NCBI RefSeq assembly: GCF_003355455.1
Contig: NZ_CP031358.1
Span: 310,001-374,000, forward strand
Origin: Erythrobacter aureus
GTDB lineage: Bacteria > Pseudomonadota > Alphaproteobacteria > Sphingomonadales > Sphingomonadaceae
Reading direction: 5' to 3'
DNA: 64,000 nt
The position numbers and the translations under genes were made by a program. Under the pieces are notes generated by a model, which was not told the DNA's origin, did not search any database, and saw only the letters and a program-made list of their open reading frames with translations. Positions within the stretch are counted from its first letter, which is position 1; the number at the start of each line of letters is the position of its first letter. Below, in pieces: positions 1 through 8,326 of the stretch.

Positions 1-356
1 CAACGCTCCTGCCAACCACAGGGCAGCTTCTCGAAGAGGGCTGCTGTGATGGAGGTAGATGCGGGCTTATCTCCCGCATCGGGATGTTCTTCGAGCCATT
101 CGAGGAAAATCCAGATAAGCTCGGTCTCGGAGATCTTCTCGACGACCATGCAGCTGGACTGAAAGTCCGGATCCATCTCGTCTACGAGCATGGGGTCTGC
201 ATGCTCTCGAATGAGAGCGATGCATTGCGTTTCCGCGTCGAGGCTTCCTTCCGCCGCCGCCACGCAGAGGTTCCGTGCCTCGTCGGTGGCGAGCATGTCC
301 ACAGAAGGGACCGAGCCTGCAGCAGCGGCGAGCGGCAGAAGGAAGTGGAAAATCAC
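1..356 (-). CDS. Rap1a/Tai-like secreted protein, partial (3' end beyond window)
   Basis: The gene starts with GTG at 356-354, which overlaps the TGA stop of the upstream gene (GTGA, 4-nt overlap), and stays open to the left edge for 118 codons, so the 3' end is missing. The first 15-20 residues are hydrophobic and Ala-rich, like a signal peptide (FHFLLPLAAAAG). After that come four Cys residues and a C-terminal pattern of a predicted helix followed by LEEHP, a Pro-Ala segment and LPCG. This resembles the Rap1a/Tai family of small periplasmic proteins, in which some members are immunity proteins for secreted amidases. The family call is from pattern memory only. The actual role is unknown. 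Confidence 0.55.
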   Translation of the reverse strand, partial: MIFHFLLPLAAAAGSVPSVDMLATDEARNLCVAAAEGSLDAETQCIALIREHADPMLVDEMDPDFQSSCMVVEKISETELIWIFLEWLEEHPDAGDKPASTSITAALFEKLPCGWQER

Positions 357-979
357 GGAAGCTTGACCTTGGCGTTCGCGAAGCGCGCGGCGAGGGCGTT
401 GGTCTTGTCGTCCCAAGCGATGTATTCGCGAAGCGGGGAGAGTTCGCTGTGGAGGGTGCGAATGATCGCGCCGAAGTTCTCGATGGCGAGGTGAATGAGG
501 CCGCGTTCGGCGGCGATCGCAGCGAAGACCATGGCGCGCATGCAGAGCGCGGTGTCATTGTCTTCGAGAGACATGGGCCTGGTGGCGAGGCTGATGCGGA
601 GGCCCATTTCCTTGAGGGCGACGCGCTGGGGAGAAGCGAGGTTGCGGCTGGCGCCGTCGGTATGCTGGAAGATGTAGGGTGAGACGCCCATGACCTGGTT
701 ACAGGCTTCGATGCCGGCGACAGCGGCTTTCAGGATGCCATTCCATTCGCGGCCGTAGGCTGCTTCGACACCGGCGAGGGCGGAATGCATCGCGCCGACC
801 TGGTGGGAGGTGCTCAGCCCGGTAATCTTGAGAAGGCGGCCGCATTCTTCCGAGAGCTCGCCGAGAAGCTTGATTTCAGCACGCGTGAGAAGCAGCGGCT
901 TGTCGTCTCCCGCCGGGCGGCGTTTGAGTGCAACGGGAGCGGCATCGACGAAATCGTCGAACTGAAGTTGTGCGGTCAT
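353..979 (-). CDS. Hypothetical protein, 208 aa
   Basis: I do not recognise this family. The ATG at 979 is preferred over the upstream ATG at 1072 because AGGGGA lies about 10 nt upstream of it and the first 31 codons of the longer frame run through AT-rich promoter-like sequence. The protein is largely helical, with Ala-rich segments and a conserved-looking SHQVGAMHSALAGVEAAYG stretch. No signal peptide or membrane segment is seen. It is translationally coupled to the Rap1a-like gene downstream by a GTGA overlap. Its upstream region carries a 15-bp element shared exactly with the pilin operon promoter region (see the repeat entry at 1007). Confidence 0.75.
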   Translation of the reverse strand: MTAQLQFDDFVDAAPVALKRRPAGDDKPLLLTRAEIKLLGELSEECGRLLKITGLSTSHQVGAMHSALAGVEAAYGREWNGILKAAVAGIEACNQVMGVSPYIFQHTDGASRNLASPQRVALKEMGLRISLATRPMSLEDNDTALCMRAMVFAAIAAERGLIHLAIENFGAIIRTLHSELSPLREYIAWDDKTNALAARFANAKVKLP

Positions 980-1006
980 TATGCATTCCCCTGGAATGTT
1001 TCTGGA

Positions 1007-1021
1007 TGTTTTAGGAAGAAC
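1007..1021 (-). repeat. Intergenic element GTTCTTCCTAAAACA, copy 1
   Basis: On the minus strand the sequence reads GTTCTTCCTAAAACA, followed by TCCAGAA, about 30 bp upstream of the ATG at 979. The same 15 bases occur on the plus strand at 47984-47998, upstream of the pilin genes. Both copies face the gene they precede. This is a candidate promoter or operator element. Confidence 0.5.
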
Positions 1022-1084
1022 CCAACCTTCCCGTCTGGATGTATTCTCGCCTTTTAGGGAATTCGGCGTCAAGAGGTTTTCTTC

Positions 1085-2197
1085 CTAACCCTCTGATAAG
1101 GCTTTATTAGCCGTAATCATTTCCTCGAATTTTGCCGTAACCGAATGGGCGGTCAGAAATGGCAGATTTCTGCCGATCCAGTCGGAATTGAAGCGCCGCG
1201 CGGAAGCTATTGCGGCGGCTTCTTCGGCCTCCGGCAACCGCCACGGCCATTTTTGGCCGGTGGGAGCCTTCAGGAAATTTTTCGGAATCTGGCTTTCCAG
1301 CTCGCGGCGCTTTTCAGCGTAGGACTTTGCCGCGGCGAGCATCTTGATGCGCTGGCCGCTCAGAAGGTGCGGAGCTACGTCAGCGAGCCAGCGTCCTTGT
1401 TGGAACGAGAAGCCGGTCTCGAGTTCCATCCCGACGAGATGGTCGAACAGCTCTCGGTTCGATTCCACGCCTGCTGCGACGGTTAGGTCGTTCAAGGAGG
1501 CAATGACACAGAATGCGCAGGAGACGCGCGATGCTCCATGGAGGGTGTAGGCCTCGTGGAGATGAAGATCGTGTTCGCGGTGATAGGCAAAGACGTCCTC
1601 GGTCGAGATATGGATCGAGGGATGCCAAAGTATCCCGTTGGTCCCGTCGGCGCGCTTCAGCTTGGCGTCGACCTTCGAGACTGGCGTTTTTGCGCGGGCT
1701 GAGCTTTCGGCGTGGCGTATCCCAAGAGCGGAGACGATGGTCTCCCCTGGGTATTGGGACCGTAGGTGGCGGTGAAGCACATCTCTTTTCATCTCGGCGG
1801 TGCAGAACCGAAGGCTTGCTGCGGACCAAGGGCTGCGCATGCGTCCAAGCTTGAGTTCGGTGTACTGCTCGAGGCCGAGGGCATAGCGTTGCTCCCAGCG
1901 AGCAACCATGTCGCCAGCTGTGCGGCGGACGACGGCGAGTGGGAGGCCAAGCTGTGCGGCTTGTTTTTCGATAGCGGCTGGGGTGCTGCGCCATTCAGCG
2001 CGACCTAGGTCGGCGTGGATGAGGAGCCGGCGCTCGCGCGGGTGGCCGAGACTGTTGAGGATCGCGTTGGCGGCATGGGCCGTCATCGTGGAGTCTTTCC
2101 CGCCCGACAGGTTAAGCGCGAAGATCGCGCCAGCCGAAACGGCTTCGCGTATCCGGTCGTCGATAGCGAACTGGTATCGGCCGAGAGGGAAGGTCAT
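1085..2197 (-). CDS. PP-loop (PAPS reductase-like) protein, 370 aa
   Basis: Residues 30-36 form a PP-loop (SGGKDST), the ATP-pyrophosphatase signature of the PAPS reductase, ThiI and DndC superfamily. Further on are RFCTAEMKR and CAFC, Cys motifs that in relatives bind sulfur or an Fe-S cluster. Such proteins activate a substrate by adenylation, often for sulfur transfer. Homologues are common in phages and plasmids, where their role is mostly unknown. The start overlaps the stop of the 77-aa gene (2194-2197), so the gene is the third member of a translationally coupled set with a DNA methyltransferase. No dnd partner genes are present, so DNA phosphorothioation is not supported. Confidence 0.8.
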   Translation of the reverse strand: MTFPLGRYQFAIDDRIREAVSAGAIFALNLSGGKDSTMTAHAANAILNSLGHPRERRLLIHADLGRAEWRSTPAAIEKQAAQLGLPLAVVRRTAGDMVARWEQRYALGLEQYTELKLGRMRSPWSAASLRFCTAEMKRDVLHRHLRSQYPGETIVSALGIRHAESSARAKTPVSKVDAKLKRADGTNGILWHPSIHISTEDVFAYHREHDLHLHEAYTLHGASRVSCAFCVIASLNDLTVAAGVESNRELFDHLVGMELETGFSFQQGRWLADVAPHLLSGQRIKMLAAAKSYAEKRRELESQIPKNFLKAPTGQKWPWRLPEAEEAAAIASARRFNSDWIGRNLPFLTAHSVTAKFEEMITANKALSEG

Positions 2198-2427
2198 GCC
2201 GTCTCGGAATCGCTTTTAGCGAGCCGAGCCTGCTCTTCCCGGTATTCGCGGGCAAGCTTCATGCAGGCGCCCATAGCTCTGCCCATATTTGGGCGACGCA
2301 TGATCTGGTCGTCTTCGATGACGTAACCTCCTTTGAGGTTGTCCCAGATGCCGAAGACTTGGCCGTTCAACCTTCGATATTCGAAGTGGCCCATGTCGAG
2401 TGCGGGATTTTTGGCGGCTGCGCTCAT
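2194..2427 (-). CDS. Hypothetical protein, 77 aa
   Basis: This is a small soluble protein of unknown family, rich in Arg, Met and Glu in its second half. It overlaps the methyltransferase stop upstream and the PP-loop protein start downstream by 4 nt each. That tight coupling is the main reason to accept it as a real gene. It may be an accessory subunit of one of its neighbours, but the sequence does not show this. Confidence 0.7.
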   Translation of the reverse strand: MSAAAKNPALDMGHFEYRRLNGQVFGIWDNLKGGYVIEDDQIMRRPNMGRAMGACMKLAREYREEQARLAKSDSETA

Positions 2428-3620
2428 CGTGCGAGTTCCTCGGAAAAGCGAAGTTTGGCGCCCTCGACGTATTCGCGGGCGGCTTCGGTGGTGATCCAGT
2501 GACGGCCGAGATCCTCGGCTGCGCGGGCAGTGCTTCCAGAGCCACCGAACGGATCGAAGACGACCTCGCCCGGCTGGCTGAGAAATTCGATCATCTTCGA
2601 TGCCAGCGGGATGGGCATGCGTGCGGGATGCGGCGGAAGGCCGGCATCGCGGCAGGCGCGCGTGTATTGCTGGTCTCCGCTATTCGGGATGCGGAAGATG
2701 TTGGGCGCGATCGAGCCGCCATTGTCGGCGGCGAAGGAGCCTTCGCGGGTTGCGTGGCCCGACGGCTTCTTGCTGCGGACGGCGCCACCCTTCTCGATGA
2801 GCTTCTTCATGCGGTCGGAGTAGGGCTCAAGGATGGCGCGGTTGTCCGCGTAGGGGCGATCCTCGGGGGAGAGCCACCAGAGGCACTCGACAGCCTGCTT
2901 GAGGCGGATGCGCTCCACGCCGACGTAGTTCGACGGCACGGGGAGGGCTGATGGGTTGTGCCAGAGGAGACGCTGGCAAAGGTGAAGGCCCAGCCGATCC
3001 TGCAGCGCGATAATCGTGCGCTCCTGGTACATCGACACCGTAGGCGAGTTCTTGAGCCAAGTGTCACCGAGGTTGAGGACGAGAGAGCCATTGCTCTCCA
3101 TGACGGGCATGAGGCGTTCGATGATGGAACAGAGCCAGTCGATGTATTCCTGCCCGACCTTGTTGCCGTATTCCTTCTTCGTCTTGAGCGGGTAGGGCGG
3201 ACTGGTGAGCAGAAGGCGAACCGTGCCCGGGTCGATCACGCTGGCGGCATCTTCCGCCATACCCCAGAGGGCGCAGCCATTCGGGGTGAAGAATACGGTG
3301 ACCGGCCGACCGGGGAAGGCCGAGGTCAGGTGCTTCGAGCCGGTATCGGTCAGGCGCCATGCGCGACCGTCACGTTCGATGAGTCCGGCCAGCTTGCTGT
3401 GCTGTTGGCCCCAGCGGATACGATGGGCGAGGAGGTTGTGGTCTTGGCCGCCGATAGTGCCGCGCTGATTGCGCTGCGTCTCATCGAGGCCAAGCTGATC
3501 GGCAACTGCGTTGCGGATCTCGGCGGTGGTGGCTTCACCACCCGCCTTGTCGACGGCATCGAGAATAGGGAGCACGAGCTGCCGCTGTGTCGGCAGGTTC
3601 GTCGGTAGTGAATCGGACAC
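2424..3620 (-). CDS. Beta-class DNA methyltransferase with N-terminal Mrr_N domain, 398 aa
   Basis: The order of motifs is catalytic motif IV first (TSPPYPL, about residue 138) and then the SAM-binding motif I (FDPFGGSGST, near the C-terminus), which defines the beta class. The TSPPY form is typical of N4-cytosine enzymes, though beta-class N6-adenine enzymes cannot be excluded. Residues 1-100 look like a winged-helix Mrr_N domain, probably for DNA binding. The start is GTG at 3620 with GAGGAAA just upstream. No cognate restriction endonuclease lies beside it, so it may be a solitary methylase that protects the replicon or marks it epigenetically. The 77-aa gene overlaps its stop. Confidence 0.85.
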   Translation of the reverse strand: MSDSLPTNLPTQRQLVLPILDAVDKAGGEATTAEIRNAVADQLGLDETQRNQRGTIGGQDHNLLAHRIRWGQQHSKLAGLIERDGRAWRLTDTGSKHLTSAFPGRPVTVFFTPNGCALWGMAEDAASVIDPGTVRLLLTSPPYPLKTKKEYGNKVGQEYIDWLCSIIERLMPVMESNGSLVLNLGDTWLKNSPTVSMYQERTIIALQDRLGLHLCQRLLWHNPSALPVPSNYVGVERIRLKQAVECLWWLSPEDRPYADNRAILEPYSDRMKKLIEKGGAVRSKKPSGHATREGSFAADNGGSIAPNIFRIPNSGDQQYTRACRDAGLPPHPARMPIPLASKMIEFLSQPGEVVFDPFGGSGSTARAAEDLGRHWITTEAAREYVEGAKLRFSEELAR

Positions 3621-3666
3621 GAGATTTCCTCAGGCTTTCAGCTGCAAGAAACCCCTGTGTCCTCCT

Positions 3667-4245
3667 TCAACTGGTTTTCTGTTTGTCCGTGAGGACGCCC
3701 CACTCGCGCAGGATCGCGAGACCCTCATCCACGGTGGTGAAGATGCGGTAGGGCACGCCCATTTCCATGCACCAGGCTTCGTAGTCGATCTGGTTGGGCT
3801 GCTGGCCGTTCTTGCCTACCTTCGCCTCGAGCACGCCTGAGCCGTCCTTCCAGAGAAAGAGATAGTCGGCGGTGCCGGGGATGAGACCCATTGCCTTGGC
3901 GAGAGCGTAGCGCATCTGCGCGAGCCGACCCTGGTGCCCAGCGATCTCGTTCGCAGGGTGGGTCCAGACACAGCGAAGCTTTCCTTCGATGGTGAAGGCT
4001 CGGAGCGTGGTCGCGAAGTCGATTGCCAGCCGCTCCTCGGGCTTGATCTTCATGCCGCGGGGAGGGAGGCATGCCATCAGGCGGAGAATGGCGGCCTGGA
4101 AGGTCACCGGCCCTTTGGGCTTGGCCTGGCTCTTCGAGGGAAGTCGACGTTTTCGAGCCTTCTTCGGAGGGCCGATCTCGCGCTTGGGCGCGGGTTCGGG
4201 GGCGGTGATCTTCTTGTAGTCTTCGAGGCTCATCCGCTCCGTCAC
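3667..4245 (-). CDS. VRR-NUC domain nuclease, 192 aa
   Basis: The C-terminal half has the VRR-NUC pattern: PGTADYLFLW (Asp), VLEAKVG (Glu-x-Lys) and NQIDYEAW (Gln), followed by a helix ending near the C-terminus. This is a PD-(D/E)xK nuclease fold found in phage and plasmid DNA-processing proteins, and it may resolve DNA structures. Residues 1-45 are basic, Lys-Pro rich and probably disordered. GTG at 4245 overlaps the stop of the phosphatase gene (GTGA). The ATG at 4233 is an alternative start. The position among DNA-modification genes fits DNA repair or recombination. Confidence 0.75.
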   Translation of the reverse strand: MTERMSLEDYKKITAPEPAPKREIGPPKKARKRRLPSKSQAKPKGPVTFQAAILRLMACLPPRGMKIKPEERLAIDFATTLRAFTIEGKLRCVWTHPANEIAGHQGRLAQMRYALAKAMGLIPGTADYLFLWKDGSGVLEAKVGKNGQQPNQIDYEAWCMEMGVPYRIFTTVDEGLAILREWGVLTDKQKTS

Positions 4246-5387
4246 GCAGCGTCTTCCATATCAGGGAATACGCCTTCGTAGTATGCCTTTTTGGCATCCA
4301 CGCTGATGAACGTGTTTTCGGGATAGCGATATGCGGTGAGCTTGCCACCGAAGACGCAGCCGGTGTCGATCGCGAGAACATTGTTCAAGCGGCGCGGCTC
4401 ACGGGTGACGACATGCCCATGGACGACGAGTGGCTCGCCGGAGTATTCGGCAGCCCAGTCGACAGCGACGGGGCGACCGGTTTCGTCGTTCTCGCCCGTG
4501 CGTTCGCCGAAGAGAGCGAACGCCCGAGAGGCATTGCTTTCCACGCCGTGGAATTCCTCTTTGAGGCCGGCGTGCGCGATGATCAGCGCGCCGTCGTCGA
4601 GGATGTAGTGGGTGCGAAGGTCATCCAGCCAGTCGGCATAGGAGTGGCGGTCTCCGTCGGCCATATGCTGGAGCTCGTCGACAGTCTTCTGGAGGCCCGG
4701 GCCGATCTTCACGTCGCCGCCACGCAACCACCGGCGGAGCTTGTCGTCGTGGTTGCCGAGAGCGATGATGGCCCCGAAGCGTTCATTGAGGGCGCGGGAG
4801 ATTTCGAGAACCGACTGGTTCTCTGGGCCGCGATCGGTGAGGTCGCCCACAAGGCAGACGCGACGGCCTTCGGGATGAGGGACAAGTTCGATCATACCAG
4901 GCGAGCATACTCGGGCATGGCCCAGCTCAACGAGCAACTGTCCGAATTCATCGCCGCAGCCATGGATGTCGCCGATGATATCGAAGCCGCCATTGAGGTG
5001 GCGCAGGTCGTTGGGCATCCGGACGCGCGAGATTTCGAGGCTCGCGATATCGTCCGGCTGGATGTCGTAGATGAAGCGGAAGTCTTCGCTCTCTTCGACA
5101 GTCTCCGTTTCTCCGATGCAGATGACGACAGGGTGCGCGCCAGACCTGCGGGCTGAGCGGATCATGCTTTGGCGTATCTTCGGATGGCTATGGGCAAGGT
5201 GAAGGGCGCCGGGCTTCTTGGTGGCCAGCGCATCCAGAACCTTCGTCTTCGCATCTTCGGGCAGGTTCGTGGTCACATGGATATGCGTGTGGAAGACCAG
5301 CCGCTCGATCATGGCCTTCGCATGATCGGCCTGCTTCGCGAGTACGACGACCAGGGAGAAGTCGGGGATGTGAAGGGTCTTGGTCAT
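4242..5387 (-). CDS. Pnkp-type phosphatase with degenerate kinase-like N-domain, 381 aa
   Basis: From about residue 130 this is a calcineurin-type metallophosphatase: DIIGDIHGC, LVGDLTDRGPEN, ALGNHDDK, IAHAGLKEEF and VVHGHVV. The closest match I recall is the phosphatase module of bacterial Pnkp (RNA end-repair) and its relative PrpE. The first 110 residues begin IPDFSLVVVLAKQADHAK, which lines up with the Pnkp kinase P-loop region (IP-x-x-LVVLxGxSGSGKST) but has lost the GxxxxGKS residues. The region is also shorter than a kinase domain, so it is probably a relic or a repurposed substrate-binding domain. The start ATG shares one base with the stop of the paralogue upstream (TGATG). Confidence 0.75.
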   Translation of the reverse strand: MTKTLHIPDFSLVVVLAKQADHAKAMIERLVFHTHIHVTTNLPEDAKTKVLDALATKKPGALHLAHSHPKIRQSMIRSARRSGAHPVVICIGETETVEESEDFRFIYDIQPDDIASLEISRVRMPNDLRHLNGGFDIIGDIHGCGDEFGQLLVELGHARVCSPGMIELVPHPEGRRVCLVGDLTDRGPENQSVLEISRALNERFGAIIALGNHDDKLRRWLRGGDVKIGPGLQKTVDELQHMADGDRHSYADWLDDLRTHYILDDGALIIAHAGLKEEFHGVESNASRAFALFGERTGENDETGRPVAVDWAAEYSGEPLVVHGHVVTREPRRLNNVLAIDTGCVFGGKLTAYRYPENTFISVDAKKAYYEGVFPDMEDAA

Positions 5388-6178
5388 CAGGCGGCTTCTT
5401 GCATGTTGGTTGGTTCTGGGTCGGGCAGGACGCCGTTTCCATGATTGGCTTTCGCGGTGACGCTGACAAAGGTGTCTTCGGGGTACCGGTAAGCGGTAAG
5501 CTTGCCACCGAAGACGCAGCCGTTGTCGATCGAGATGACGTTGTTTAATCGTCTCGGCTCGCGGGTCACGACATGGCCGTGAACGACAAGCGCTTTCCCG
5601 CGATAGTCCGCAGCCCAGTCAACGCTCGTGGGGATTCCGTGGCGGTCAGTCTCACCCGTCTTCTTTCCGTAGAGAGCGCAAGCGCGGGATTCGTCGGAAT
5701 CTATTCCGTGGAATTCTTCTTTGAGGCCTGCATGGGCAACAATAAGAGATCCGCTGTCGAGCACGCAGTGTGGGGGCAAGCTCTCAAGCCAGTCGGCATA
5801 TCGTTCGCGTTCCTCGGTGGTGAGTGATGAAAGGCATGCGACAGTCGTGTGCAGCCCGTGGCTGATGCGAGTGTCTAATCCGCGAAGCCAGGCGGCCAAG
5901 CGTTCGTCATGGTTCCCCATTACGATGATTGCACCGAAATCTTCCTGAAGTACTTTCGCGAGCTTGATGGAAGATAAGTTATCCGGACCGTGGTCAGTGA
6001 GATCTCCGAGGAGGCAGACGTGCCGACCCTCGGGATGCTGGATAAGTTCGATGCTTCCTGTTGAAGTTTGTTGGGCATGACCCAGTTTGACGAGCAATTC
6101 TTGCAGTTCTTCTGCGCAGCCGTGAATGTCTCCGATAATATCGATCGGGCCATTTATGTGTCGTAGGTCAATCGGCAT
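5387..6178 (-). CDS. Pnkp/PrpE-type metallophosphatase paralogue, 263 aa
   Basis: This is a tandem paralogue of the downstream 381-aa protein, without the N-terminal domain. It has DIIGDIHGC, LLGDLTDHGPDN, VMGNHDERL, VAHAGLKEEF and VVHGHVV. The usual GD-x-x-DRG motif reads DHG here, an Arg to His change at a residue that normally contacts phosphate, so activity may be altered. The second of two close ATGs (6178) is chosen because AGGA lies 6 nt before it; 6184 is possible and would add two residues. The long C-terminal block (HVVTREPRRLNN to TAYRYPE) is almost identical in both paralogues, which shows duplication. Confidence 0.78.
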   Translation of the reverse strand: MPIDLRHINGPIDIIGDIHGCAEELQELLVKLGHAQQTSTGSIELIQHPEGRHVCLLGDLTDHGPDNLSSIKLAKVLQEDFGAIIVMGNHDERLAAWLRGLDTRISHGLHTTVACLSSLTTEERERYADWLESLPPHCVLDSGSLIVAHAGLKEEFHGIDSDESRACALYGKKTGETDRHGIPTSVDWAADYRGKALVVHGHVVTREPRRLNNVISIDNGCVFGGKLTAYRYPEDTFVSVTAKANHGNGVLPDPEPTNMQEAA

Positions 6179-6189
6179 CGGCATTCCTG

Positions 6190-6537
6190 TTATCGCCGCG
6201 CGCTGCGACGCAGGAGCGTGTGAGCGCCTTCGTCGTCGTTCGCAGCTTCTGCGTGGATAATGAAGCCGGCGGCTTCGTAATGACTGATGATGTTGCCCTG
6301 AACCGGTAGGACAATCGCATCGATGCATAGTGTATTGGCATCCGCATGATTGACAAGGAGCTTGATGGCGCGGTGAGCGAGAGAACTATCGCTAGGATCA
6401 ATCTCGAGGTTGCGAACCGTGACGGTTGAGCCGGTGCGGGTGATCTCTGCTTCGAGACCCATGTTTTCGATCTGCTTGCGAACGACGTCGGTCGGGTTGG
6501 TGGTCGGGTTGTCGAGAAGGTACTGGGGGAGGGCCAT
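6190..6537 (-). CDS. Hypothetical protein, 115 aa
   Basis: No family is recognised. The frame is open from ATG 6537 and ends 11 nt before the phosphatase start, so the two are probably co-transcribed. The sequence alternates beta-like and helical segments and contains no hydrophobic anchor. The ribosome-binding site is weak, so the start is uncertain. Confidence 0.6.
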   Translation of the reverse strand: MALPQYLLDNPTTNPTDVVRKQIENMGLEAEITRTGSTVTVRNLEIDPSDSSLAHRAIKLLVNHADANTLCIDAIVLPVQGNIISHYEAAGFIIHAEAANDDEGAHTLLRRSARR

Positions 6538-6612
6538 TTGGTGAAATTCCGGAATTGCAGGTGTGTTTGGGGCTTGGACGTCTGCCGCTTGGCGGCTGGC
6601 TGCTGAGCCTGG

Positions 6613-6975
6613 CTACTGCAATGTCGGCGCGTTGCGGCGCACATACTCCTCGATGTCGGTTACGAGAGCGAGGAATTCCGGTTCTACCTCGTCGACCTCC
6701 GCAGGATGGGTCGCGGGGAGAGCCCTGATATCGGCGATGTCGGCGAAGACATCAGCCGCGGTAACGCGGTCCATTTCGGGGACGGGGTTACCTTCGTGGA
6801 TCTGCCTCCAGCAATCGAAGGTGAAGCTGAGACAGTCACGCTCAAACATCTGACGCCCGCCCAGGACAAGAGCTCCGAGCGCGACCAACAGGTCGAGCGC
6901 GCTATTGCTCTTGTCGCTGTGTATCCCCCCTATGCCTTCGGAACGTGCGTGGGTGGATAGCTGCGGAGTCATCAT
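6613..6975 (-). CDS. Hypothetical acidic protein, 120 aa
   Basis: The ATG at 6975 is selected over the frame start at 7005 because GAAGGAA ends 8-9 nt before it. Residues 28-45 are hydrophobic (LDLLVALGALVLGG) and might form a short membrane segment or a buried helix. The C-terminal 50 residues are strongly acidic. The family is unknown. It sits in a run of small minus-strand genes with short gaps. Confidence 0.6.
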   Translation of the reverse strand: MMTPQLSTHARSEGIGGIHSDKSNSALDLLVALGALVLGGRQMFERDCLSFTFDCWRQIHEGNPVPEMDRVTAADVFADIADIRALPATHPAEVDEVEPEFLALVTDIEEYVRRNAPTLQ

Positions 6976-7018
6976 GAGGGCATTTCCTTCGGTGAATAGG
7001 ATCACCGGAAAGCCCCCT

Positions 7019-7273
7019 TCATTCGCCTTCTACTGTGGTCTCCGGTTCGTCGCCAACGGCGTCGTCCACCTGCTTCTTCAAGCCGCGATATCCGGACCCT
7101 TTGGGCCGCCAGCTCTTGTCGACTTGCTTCAGCAGGGCGCGGAGATTGTCTCGCTCCTTCTCGACAGTCTCGATATGCTCCATCGCACGCCAGCAGACGT
7201 GGTCTTGGGGCCGCTGGTCGCGGCGCGTCGACTGGTGGGCCTTCGCCTTCAGCTCAGCTTTCAGTTCTGGCAT
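7019..7273 (-). CDS. Hypothetical small protein, 84 aa
   Basis: This is a basic, probably coiled-coil protein (HIETVEKERDNLRALLKQV around residues 33-51), a pattern common in small phage and plasmid proteins. GAGG lies 7 nt upstream of the ATG at 7273. The start overlaps the 3' end of the DUF551-like gene by 13 nt, which implies coupling. Function is unknown. Confidence 0.65.
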   Translation of the reverse strand: MPELKAELKAKAHQSTRRDQRPQDHVCWRAMEHIETVEKERDNLRALLKQVDKSWRPKGSGYRGLKKQVDDAVGDEPETTVEGE

Positions 7274-7491
7274 TCGGGAGCCTCATAGGCAGGCGGGTCC
7301 GGCAGGACGCCCTGGGGGAGGTAATGGGTGGCGGGGTCGCCATACCGTCCGTCACAGCCAATCGGGCCGCCATCAAGAGGCTCAGCCCAGAACGACCAGT
7401 CGCAAGAGCCATCTTCATGGGTGACCCAGCATCCAACGATTTGCCAGGAGCCGTCTTTCGGCGCGTCCTCGATGGGTTTCCATTTGGTCAT
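7261..7491 (-). CDS. DUF551-like protein, 76 aa
   Basis: The N-terminus (WKPIEDAPKDG) and the C-terminal HYLPQGVLPDPP match the pattern of the DUF551 family, short Trp-rich proteins of unknown function that are frequent in phages and plasmids. Six Trp or Cys positions in 76 residues suggest a compact fold. It is coupled to the 84-aa gene downstream. The family assignment is by motif only. Confidence 0.7.
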   Translation of the reverse strand: MTKWKPIEDAPKDGSWQIVGCWVTHEDGSCDWSFWAEPLDGGPIGCDGRYGDPATHYLPQGVLPDPPAYEAPECQN

Positions 7492-7506
7492 GGTGGGTCT
7501 CTCGTC

Positions 7507-8010
7507 TCAGTGGGTGCGAGCGTAGTCGAGCACCGCTTCGACCGGGTCACGGTTCATGGCTTTAGCCTGCGTGAAGGCCATCATCGCCGGCACGTTGCTG
7601 CCGTTCTTCATGATGAGGCCAGCCGCGCGCTGTTTCTGTTCGTCGGTTCCGCCGATGACAGGGACTTCGCCGAGCCAGCTATTTGCTGCCGTCTCGTTGG
7701 TGATCTCCTCGACAATCCAACCGCGCATGACTTCGTCGTAAACGACGGCGCCGATCTCGGTGACATCGTATGGCTGGGCATGGCAATGCGCGACACTCGC
7801 GTGACGCTCCGAGCAGCGCCACGCAGCAATCTGGAGCTTCTCGACGAAGTCCATTGGAGTGTATTTTCCGCCTTCGTAGGAGCAGCGGATATAGTCCTCT
7901 TCCTGCGTGCCGACGAGGACCGTGGCTGCGATGAAGCCGCCGAGCTTGCCTAAGACGGGCTCGTAGAGCGTGAGGCGAGGGACCTGTGGCTTGGGTTCTG
8001 GACTGGGCAT
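7507..8010 (-). CDS. Hypothetical protein, 167 aa
   Basis: The ATG at 8010 is preferred to the TTG at 8013 because AAGGAG lies 6 nt upstream. The protein is soluble and mixed alpha/beta, with a Cys-His rich patch (AAWRCSERHASVAHCHAQ, about residues 65-82) that could bind a metal. No family is recognised. The C-terminal part has NxEQK and AMMAFTQAKAM helices. Confidence 0.65.
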   Translation of the reverse strand: MPSPEPKPQVPRLTLYEPVLGKLGGFIAATVLVGTQEEDYIRCSYEGGKYTPMDFVEKLQIAAWRCSERHASVAHCHAQPYDVTEIGAVVYDEVMRGWIVEEITNETAANSWLGEVPVIGGTDEQKQRAAGLIMKNGSNVPAMMAFTQAKAMNRDPVEAVLDYARTH

Positions 8011-8046
8011 CAACTGCTCCTTGGGAGGATGCGGGAAAGGTCAGCC

Positions 8047-8313
8047 TTACGACAGGAGGTCGTCGTCGGGCTTCTTGAAGAATTCGGGGCTTCCGCCGAC
8101 GGCTTCTAGTTCCGCCTCGACCTGGCTGTCCTCGATCGGCGTGGTTTCGACCGCGGTGCGCGCACCGACGAAATCGCCATCGCCGAGATGGTATGCGACA
8201 TCGTCCGCGCTCATCTTCGAGGGATCGAGCTCAGCGGGATGCACCATCGTATAGGTGAGGGTGGTCTTGGCTACCGGACGGTTTTCCGCCTCGGTCTTGG
8301 TATTGTCCGACAT
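8047..8313 (-). CDS. Hypothetical acidic protein, 88 aa
   Basis: This is a small acidic protein with GAAGG upstream of the ATG at 8313. It lies 13 nt downstream of the DUF4942 methylase gene and is likely in its operon. No motif is recognised. The C-terminus ends in a run of Asp (PDDDLLS). Confidence 0.65.
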   Translation of the reverse strand: MSDNTKTEAENRPVAKTTLTYTMVHPAELDPSKMSADDVAYHLGDGDFVGARTAVETTPIEDSQVEAELEAVGGSPEFFKKPDDDLLS

Positions 8314-8326
8314 TGCGGCCTTCTTT

